This document shows positions 58,287-64,000 of a DNA stretch of 64,000 nucleotides, in pieces; positions within the stretch are counted from its first letter, which is position 1, and every line of letters starts with the position of its first letter. The translations under genes were made by a program, and so were the position numbers. The stretch covers positions 9,999 through 73,998 of the forward strand of contig CAYLUS010000006.1 of NCBI GenBank assembly GCA_964386975.1, given 5' to 3'. The stretch comes from UBA6136 sp964386975. Its GTDB lineage: Bacteria; Pseudomonadota; Gammaproteobacteria; Methylococcales; Methylococcaceae. Below the pieces are notes generated by a model. That model was not told where the DNA came from. It worked only from the letters and a program-made list of their open reading frames with translations, and made no database searches.

Positions 58287-60903
58287 GAACGGCCGGCACG
58301 CCCCCGGAGATCTTCACCAAGTTTTCAGCGACTGCATCAAGGCGTACCAGAGTGCACTTGAAGACGCCTTTCATAACGGCACGCCTGCGGCGACGCTGAT
58401 CCGTCAACGCGCAGACTTCACCGATGAGGTGCTGTCGATCGCCTGGGGGCAGTTCCTGCCGCCAACGCCTGAGTCCTGCAGCCTGATCGCCGTTGGCGGC
58501 TATGGACGACGGGAGCTTCATCCCTACTCTGACATCGATATCCTGATCCTCATCGAGCCCGGCGCCAAAAATGATGCAGCAAGTGATGCAGCGGTCTCAG
58601 CCTTCCTGAGTTTTCTCTGGGACATCGGCCTCAAACCGGCCCAGAGCGTCAGAACCATCAGCGAATGCGTCGAACAAGCCGGCGCGGATCAAACCGTCAT
58701 GACCAACCTCCTCGAGAGCCGGCTCGTCCTTGGCTCCGAGCGCCTCTTTGAGCAACTGGCTCGCGAGACGGCACCGGATCATCTCTGGCCCTCGGCGGAC
58801 TTTTTCCGAGCCAAACTGGAGGAACAAGCCGCCCGCTACGCGAAATACCATGACACGGCCTATAACCTCGAACCCAACATCAAGGAAGGGCCCGGTGGAT
58901 TGAGAGACATCCAGAACATCAACTGGATCATCAAGCGCCACTACAACAGCCGCGTTCTGGATCTGGTCGAACTCGGCTGGCTTACCGAGGACGAGCACGC
59001 CGAACTCATCAAATCCCGGGACTTTCTCTGGGAAATCCGTTTTTGCCTGCACGTTATGACCGGCCGCTGCGAAGATCGGCTGCTGTTTGAATACCAGAAG
59101 GATCTCGCCCGCAGGTTTGGCGTTCAGGATGAGAGCATCAACAAGGCGGTTGAGCAGTTCATGCAGCTTTACTATCGGACCGTCATGGGCCTTGAACGCC
59201 TGAACGAACTGCTGTTGCAACTGTTTCAGGAAGTGGCACTACGAAGCCATCTGGCAGCCGATATTGAGCCCATCGACGAGCACTTTCAGGCCGTCAATCA
59301 GTTCGCCGAGGTCCGCCGTCCCGAAGTGTTCCGGGAAAACCCGCTGATCCTGTTCAAGATATTCCTCTTGCTGCAGACCTCACCCTCACTCAAGGGCATC
59401 CGCGCATCAACCATTCGTCTGATTCGACAGCACCTCTATCTCATCGATGACACGTTCCGGAATGATGCCAGAGCGTGCGAGCTGTTCATGCAGATTCTGA
59501 GGCAGCCGATCGGCGTTACGCACCAGCTTCGAAGAATGAACCGCTACGGCGTCCTGGCGGCCTACATTCCAGCCTTCAGCCGGGTCGTAGGTCGCATGCA
59601 ATACGATCTCTTCCATGTCTATACCGTGGATGAACATACCCTGTTCGTCGTCAGGAACTTAAGGCGGTTCGCGTTGGAAGCCCACCGGCAGGATCACCCA
59701 CTCATCCACGAGGTTTTCTGCCTCATCGAGAAACCCGAACTCCTCTACCTAGGGGCTTTGATGCATGACATTGCCAAAGGCAGTGGCGGCGATCATTCCC
59801 AGATCGGTGCCGGAATTGCCCGGGACTTCTGCCTCAAGCACGGACTCAGCACCCGCGAAAGTAATTTGGTTGCCTGGATGGTGCAAAACCACTTGCTGAT
59901 GTCATTGACTGCACAGCGTAAGGACATCAATGACCCGGAGGAGATCCACGCCTTTGCAACAGCGGTCGCCGACCAAACCGCGCTGGATCACCTGTATCTC
60001 CTGACGGTGGCCGATATTCGTGCGACCAATCCGAATCTCTGGAACTCCTGGAAGGATGCCTTGCTGAGAGAACTCTACCTGCAAACCCGCTGGGTATTCC
60101 GCCGCGGACTCCAAAAACCGCTGGAACTGGCAGAAAAGGTGGATGCCGTTAAACGGGAGAGTCACTCCCTGCTGCGCGCCCTTGGGATCAGTGAAGCGCT
60201 GATCCAGAAAACCTGGAGCCGGGTGTTCAGTGATGAATATTTTCTGCGCTACCACCCGGAGGAAGTCGCGTGGCACACCATCGCACTGACGCACGCCACC
60301 ACCCAGGATCTGCCTCTGGTCCTGCTCAGACCGGTTAGCCATAGAGGCAGTGCCGAGGTTTTCATATATGCACAGCCGCATGACTTTATCTTCGCGCATG
60401 CAACAGCGGTTCTGGATCAACTCAACCTGACCATTTTTGACGCACGCATCATCACCTGCACCGAGGATCACGTCCTTCAGAGTTACCATGTGCTTGAGCA
60501 ATCCGGTGACCCGATCCGGGACCCGACGCGACAGATTCAGATTTGCAACAAGCTCAGGGAGTGCCTTTCAGGCCAGTCGCAGGCGCCCTTTAAGGTTCAG
60601 CGCCGTGAATCCCGGCAGATCAAACATTTCCCCGTCCCCACCCAACTCTATTTTCATGAGGACGGACATCAGCGCCACACGATTCTCGAACTGATTGCAA
60701 CCGACAGACCCGGCTTGCTGTCAAAGCTGGGTCGGGCCTTCTCGCTTTGTGACATCCGCTTGGCCAATGCCCGTATATCAACCATAGGCAGCCGGGCCGA
60801 AGACATCTTCTACCTGACCGATCATGATGACCAGCCGCTCACCGATCCCGCCCAGATCCAAACCCTCAAGGAGACGATCCTTGGGCTTGTCGGCACCTCC
60901 TAG
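58255..60903 (+). CDS. glnD: Bifunctional uridylyltransferase/uridylyl-removing enzyme
   Basis: 882 aa from TTG 58255, which has a GGAAG-like site upstream inside map. Nucleotidyltransferase motif VGGYGRRELHPYSDIDILIL holds Asp93 and Asp95. The HD hydrolase site has His504-Asp505 in MHDIAKGSGGDHSQIG. Two ACT domains lie at the C-terminus (RGSAEVFIYAQPHDFIFAHA and LIATDRPGLLSKLGRAFSL). It senses glutamine and uridylylates or de-uridylylates PII. map-glnD adjacency is typical of Gammaproteobacteria. Confidence 0.96.
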   Translation: MNTAILRNWVENGRHAPGDLHQVFSDCIKAYQSALEDAFHNGTPAATLIRQRADFTDEVLSIAWGQFLPPTPESCSLIAVGGYGRRELHPYSDIDILILIEPGAKNDAASDAAVSAFLSFLWDIGLKPAQSVRTISECVEQAGADQTVMTNLLESRLVLGSERLFEQLARETAPDHLWPSADFFRAKLEEQAARYAKYHDTAYNLEPNIKEGPGGLRDIQNINWIIKRHYNSRVLDLVELGWLTEDEHAELIKSRDFLWEIRFCLHVMTGRCEDRLLFEYQKDLARRFGVQDESINKAVEQFMQLYYRTVMGLERLNELLLQLFQEVALRSHLAADIEPIDEHFQAVNQFAEVRRPEVFRENPLILFKIFLLLQTSPSLKGIRASTIRLIRQHLYLIDDTFRNDARACELFMQILRQPIGVTHQLRRMNRYGVLAAYIPAFSRVVGRMQYDLFHVYTVDEHTLFVVRNLRRFALEAHRQDHPLIHEVFCLIEKPELLYLGALMHDIAKGSGGDHSQIGAGIARDFCLKHGLSTRESNLVAWMVQNHLLMSLTAQRKDINDPEEIHAFATAVADQTALDHLYLLTVADIRATNPNLWNSWKDALLRELYLQTRWVFRRGLQKPLELAEKVDAVKRESHSLLRALGISEALIQKTWSRVFSDEYFLRYHPEEVAWHTIALTHATTQDLPLVLLRPVSHRGSAEVFIYAQPHDFIFAHATAVLDQLNLTIFDARIITCTEDHVLQSYHVLEQSGDPIRDPTRQIQICNKLRECLSGQSQAPFKVQRRESRQIKHFPVPTQLYFHEDGHQRHTILELIATDRPGLLSKLGRAFSLCDIRLANARISTIGSRAEDIFYLTDHDDQPLTDPAQIQTLKETILGLVGTS

Positions 60904-60935
60904 ATTCCTCGGGAAGTGCCTTGGTGCGGCTTTTC

Positions 60936-60944
60936 TGCTATAAG
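60936..60944 (+). promoter_or_regulatory. Candidate extended -10 promoter of glyA
   Basis: TGC precedes TATAAG, an extended -10 pattern, about 62 nt before the glyA ATG. No convincing -35 box was seen. Confidence 0.4.
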
Positions 60945-61006
60945 TCGGGCTGGTTTGAACCATCGACCCGCCTCCCCTTCATCCCCCCCAACGTTACGAA
61001 TTGAAC

Positions 61007-62263
61007 ATGTTCAGCAAAGGAATGGAAATTGCCGGATTTGACGATGAATTGGCCGCAGCGATCCGTGCCGAAGTTCAACGCCAAGAGGATCATATCGAGC
61101 TGATTGCATCGGAAAACTATGCCAGCCCGCGCGTTCTTGAAGCCCAAGGAACGGTCCTGACCAATAAATACGCCGAGGGTTACCCCGGCAAGCGCTACTA
61201 CGGCGGCTGTGAAAATGTCGACACGGTGGAGGTGCTTGCCATCGAACGCGCCAAAGCCGTATTTGGCTGCCCTTATGCCAACGTTCAGCCGCACTCCGGA
61301 TCTCAGGCTAATGCCGCTGCCTACATGGCCCTCCTGAATCCGGGAGATACCGTGCTCGGCATGAGTCTCGCGCATGGTGGACATCTGACCCATGGCGCCA
61401 AAGTCAATTTTTCGGGCAAACTCTACAATGCGGTGCAGTATGGCCTTGATACCAATACCGGGCTTATCGACTATGAGCAGGTTGAAATGCTCGCACGGGA
61501 GCACCGCCCCAAAATGATCGTTGCTGGCTTTTCTGCCTATAGCCGCATCGTAGACTGGGACCGTTTTCGCCGAATTGCCGATGAAATCGGGGCCTACCTT
61601 CTGGTCGACATGGCCCATGTGGCGGGATTGGTGGCAGCCGGAACCTACCCGAGCCCTGTCCAGATCGCGGATGTGACCACCACCACGACCCACAAGACCC
61701 TCAGGGGTCCCCGTGGCGGCCTGATCCTGACTCGTGGCAATGAGGAAATCGAGAAGAAACTGAATTCGCTGGTTTTTCCCGGGATTCAGGGGGGGCCGCT
61801 GATGCATGTGATCGCTGCCAAGGCCGTTGCGCTGAAAGAGGCCATGCAACCGGAATTCCGCAGCTATCAGGAAAAGGTCGTGACCAACGCCCGCGCAATG
61901 GCAGACCGGTTCATGGCGCGTGGCCTCAAGATTGTCTCAGGTGGTACCGACAACCATCTGATGCTGGTTGATCTGATTGCCCGGGGCGTCACGGGCAAGG
62001 CCGTTGATGCGGCTCTTGGGCGTGCGCACATTACCGTTAACAAAAATGCCGTGCCGAATGATCCACAGTCACCCTTTGTGACCAGCGGCATTCGAATCGG
62101 TACACCGGCTGTAACCACCCGTGGATTCACGGCAGAGGACTGCATCCGGCTGGCTGACTGGATCTGTGATGTCATCGATGACCTTGAGAACGAGAGTGTG
62201 ATTGAGCGCGTCCGGGGTGATGTCGCGCAGATCTGCCGCTTGTATCCGGTCTACCCCGACTGA
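61007..62263 (+). CDS. glyA: Serine hydroxymethyltransferase
   Basis: 418 aa from ATG 61007; a TTG two codons earlier is possible. The PLP lysine lies in VTTTTTHKTLRGPRGGLIL. Other hallmarks are LIASENYASPRVLEAQG, YPGKRYYGGCENVD, and HLMLVDLIARGVTGK. It interconverts serine and glycine and supplies one-carbon units. It begins the glyA-nrdR-ribD-ribE run. Confidence 0.98.
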   Translation: MFSKGMEIAGFDDELAAAIRAEVQRQEDHIELIASENYASPRVLEAQGTVLTNKYAEGYPGKRYYGGCENVDTVEVLAIERAKAVFGCPYANVQPHSGSQANAAAYMALLNPGDTVLGMSLAHGGHLTHGAKVNFSGKLYNAVQYGLDTNTGLIDYEQVEMLAREHRPKMIVAGFSAYSRIVDWDRFRRIADEIGAYLLVDMAHVAGLVAAGTYPSPVQIADVTTTTTHKTLRGPRGGLILTRGNEEIEKKLNSLVFPGIQGGPLMHVIAAKAVALKEAMQPEFRSYQEKVVTNARAMADRFMARGLKIVSGGTDNHLMLVDLIARGVTGKAVDAALGRAHITVNKNAVPNDPQSPFVTSGIRIGTPAVTTRGFTAEDCIRLADWICDVIDDLENESVIERVRGDVAQICRLYPVYPD

Positions 62264-62279
62264 TTCTGGGATCCACGCC

Positions 62280-62753
62280 ATGAGATGCCCCTTCTGTGGA
62301 GCCTTGGACACCCGCGTCATTGACTCAAGACTGTCTCAGGAAGGGGATCAGGTCAGAAGGCGACGGGAGTGCACCGAGTGCAGAGAGCGTTTCACCACGT
62401 TTGAAACCGCAGAACTCACCATGCCGCGGGTCGTCAAAACCAACGGGAATCGCGAACCCTTCCGTGAAGACAAGCTGCGTGCAGGCATTCTAAGGGCATT
62501 GGAAAAACGACCGGTCGGCAGCGATCAGATTGAATCGGCGATTAACCGGATCAAGAAAAAACTCCTCTCCACGGGCGAGCGGGAAATCGCCTCGCGTCAG
62601 ATTGGCGAGAGCGTGATGCGCGAACTCGCGCGCATGGATCATGTGGCCTACATTCGCTTTGCCTCTGTTTACAGGAGCTTTCAGGATGTCAACGAGTTCC
62701 GCGAGGTCATTGAACACCTCGAACTGGAGCCGGGGCCGGAGTCGAGCCCCTGA
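62280..62753 (+). CDS. nrdR: Transcriptional repressor NrdR
   Basis: 157 aa from ATG 62280. A longer frame begins inside glyA and is not conserved. The zinc ribbon has Cys3, Cys6, Cys31 and Cys34 (MRCPFCG and RRECTECRERF), and an ATP-cone follows (PRVVKTNGNREPFREDKLRAGILRALEKRPV). It represses ribonucleotide reductase genes when dATP is high. It sits 16 nt after glyA and 39 nt before ribD. Confidence 0.97.
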   Translation: MRCPFCGALDTRVIDSRLSQEGDQVRRRRECTECRERFTTFETAELTMPRVVKTNGNREPFREDKLRAGILRALEKRPVGSDQIESAINRIKKKLLSTGEREIASRQIGESVMRELARMDHVAYIRFASVYRSFQDVNEFREVIEHLELEPGPESSP

Positions 62754-62792
62754 CCCACTTGCCGCGCTTTCCTGGATGCTCCAAAAGATAAC

Positions 62793-63908
62793 GTGACCGA
62801 AAATCTGGAGAATTTCTCTCCGCTGGATCATCGCTTCATGATCCGGGCCATCGAACTCGCAAGCCGGGGGCTATTCACGACGGATCCAAACCCGCGCGTG
62901 GGCTGCGTGTTGGTCAAAGAGGGGCAAATCGTCGGCGAGGGATGGCATCAACGGGCCGGCGGTCCCCACGCCGAGGTGCATGCCCTGATGATGGCAGGCC
63001 CCAAGGCTCAGGGATCGACGGCCTATGTCACTTTGGAGCCCTGCTGTCATCATGGCAAAACGCCGCCATGTTCTGTGGCGCTGATCGAAGCCGGGATCCA
63101 GCGTGTGGTCGCCGCCATGAAAGATCCTAACCCGGCCGTGGCCGGCAAGGGCCTTGATGCCCTTCGGCAAGCGGGGATTGACGCGCGATCCGGCCTCCTG
63201 GGCCGGGATGCCGAGCGGCTGAATCCGGGCTTTCTTCATCGGATGCGCCATGGAAAACCCTGGGTTCGCAGCAAATTGGCCATGAGCCTTGATGGCCGAA
63301 CCGCCATGGCATCGGGAGAAAGCCGCTGGATCACCGGTCCTGAATCCAGACAGGATGTGCATCGCCTGCGCGCCAGAAGTTCGGCGATAATGACTGGGAT
63401 TGGAACGGTCCTTGCCGATGATCCCCGTCTCAATGCCCGTCTCGAGGGAGCGGAGGATATCCGCCAACCTGATCGGATCATTCTCGACTCCAACTTGCGT
63501 GCTCAAGCGCCTCTGGCAATGAGCGCAACACCCGGCCGTTGCATCATTCTTACCTGTGAGGGCGCACCTGAACGGCGCGATCTGCACGGCATGGAAATCA
63601 TTCGCCTGCCCCGAGCACCCGACGGCCGTCTGGACCTCGCGGAGGTCATGGAATGGCTTGGATGCGAGGCCTACAACGAGATTCTGGTCGAAGCCGGCCC
63701 CACCCTCAACGGTCAGTTGCTGGCGGGACATTGGGTGCATGAATGGATGATTTACATGGCGCCCGTGGTCCTTGGAGATCAAGGCCGGGGACTTTTTTCT
63801 CTGGAGGGCATGACGCGGATGAGCCAGCGGGTCGAGGTGGAACTCCATCCGCCGCGCAACATCGGTCGTGATCTTCTGCTTTCCTTCACAGATCCGGGCG
63901 CGCAGTAA
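62793..63908 (+). CDS. ribD: Riboflavin biosynthesis deaminase/reductase RibD
   Basis: 371 aa from GTG 62793. The deaminase domain has the zinc site His59-Ala60-Glu61 (GGPHAEVHAL) and Cys84/Cys93 in LEPCCHHGKTPPC. The reductase domain begins VRSKLAMSLDGRTAMASGESRWITG and includes ILVEAGPTLNGQLL. It carries out steps two and three of riboflavin synthesis from GTP. No FMN riboswitch is present upstream; it is read from the nrdR transcript. Confidence 0.97.
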   Translation: MTENLENFSPLDHRFMIRAIELASRGLFTTDPNPRVGCVLVKEGQIVGEGWHQRAGGPHAEVHALMMAGPKAQGSTAYVTLEPCCHHGKTPPCSVALIEAGIQRVVAAMKDPNPAVAGKGLDALRQAGIDARSGLLGRDAERLNPGFLHRMRHGKPWVRSKLAMSLDGRTAMASGESRWITGPESRQDVHRLRARSSAIMTGIGTVLADDPRLNARLEGAEDIRQPDRIILDSNLRAQAPLAMSATPGRCIILTCEGAPERRDLHGMEIIRLPRAPDGRLDLAEVMEWLGCEAYNEILVEAGPTLNGQLLAGHWVHEWMIYMAPVVLGDQGRGLFSLEGMTRMSQRVEVELHPPRNIGRDLLLSFTDPGAQ

Positions 63909-63949
63909 GCCGCACCCCTCAGATCAACGCTACTTTTCACCATTGCACT

Positions 63950-64000
63950 ATGTTCACTGGCATCATTCAGTCCATCGGCCACATTGCCCGGATGGAATCC
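63950..64000 (+). CDS. ribE: Riboflavin synthase alpha chain, 5' end only
   Basis: The first 17 codons, cut by the window edge. The reading MFTGIIQSIGHIARMES is the characteristic N-terminus of the riboflavin synthase alpha subunit (MFTGII). It follows ribD by 41 nt, the normal nrdR-ribD-ribE order. Confidence 0.9.
   Translation, partial: MFTGIIQSIGHIARMES

Noticed and set aside
62754..62792. FMN riboswitch upstream of ribD
   Set aside because: The nrdR-ribD gap is 39 nt, with no RFN-element sequence.
1..64000. CRISPR arrays, insertion sequences, prophage or toxin-antitoxin genes
   Set aside because: No spaced direct repeats, transposase or phage-type ORFs, and no small paired toxin-like genes were seen.

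Overview
The window is a dense, almost purely housekeeping stretch of a GC-rich (roughly 60%) proteobacterial chromosome. Several gene orders are typical of Gammaproteobacteria: rpoE-rseA-rseB-mucD-lepA-lepB-rnc-era-recO-pdxJ; recA-recX-alaS-lysC-csrA-tRNA-Ser; rpsP-rimM-trmD-rplS; rpsB-tsf-pyrH-frr-uppS-cdsA-dxr-rseP; and glyA-nrdR-ribD-ribE. The lipid A genes lpxA and lpxB flank a Gfo/Idh-type oxidoreductase and a DegT-type aminotransferase. This is the gnnA-gnnB arrangement known from Acidithiobacillus ferrooxidans, so a deep-branching gammaproteobacterium or an Acidithiobacillus-like organism is plausible. Species cannot be named from this sequence.

Layout. 24-9729 (minus strand): an envelope polysaccharide cluster (SDR enzyme, GT4, O-antigen ligase/polymerase-like protein, GT2, GNAT, GINT1-like transferase, acyltransferase 3) ending in a secreted PQQ-type dehydrogenase with three haem c sites. 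9748-23948 (minus): PBP1b, folE, dusA, a coiled-coil membrane protein, then pdxJ back to rpoE. The whole run from rpoE to the left edge lies on one strand with mostly tiny gaps. 24193-27562 (plus): nadB, a PIG3-type quinone oxidoreductase and a Sel1-repeat protein. 27547-28445 (minus): ppnP and an unknown membrane protein. 28845-30143 (plus): an unassigned P-loop ATPase. 30145-37374 (minus): a thioredoxin-like protein, a YgjP-type metalloprotein, a Gre-family factor, the lpxB-gnnB-gnnA-lpxA block, xerD and ogt. 37450-41235 (minus): rplS-trmD-rimM-rpsP, tRNA-Ser(GCU), csrA and lysC. 41254-46091 (minus): alaS, recX, recA and pncC. 46190-48760 (plus): mutS. 48820-57241 (minus): dsbC-like, rseP, dxr, cdsA, uppS, frr, pyrH, tsf and rpsB. 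57486-64000 (plus): map, glnD, glyA, nrdR, ribD and the first 17 codons of ribE.

Functionally the window is weighted to the envelope and its stress response. It holds the sigma-E factor, its anti-sigma factors, the site-2 protease and the MucD protease, together with lipid A synthesis, undecaprenyl and phospholipid precursor synthesis, a bifunctional penicillin-binding protein and surface-glycan assembly. The rest is core translation, recombination/repair and cofactor metabolism (pyridoxal, folate/pterin, NAD, riboflavin).

No CRISPR array, insertion sequence, prophage or rRNA gene was seen. The most interesting points are: the gnnA/gnnB insertion, which predicts lipid A with extra amide-linked acyl chains; the orphan ATPase at 28845-30143; the Gre-family factor lacking the acidic coiled-coil tip; the very long rpoE-led colinear run into glycan and quinoprotein genes; and the long low-complexity tail on CdsA.
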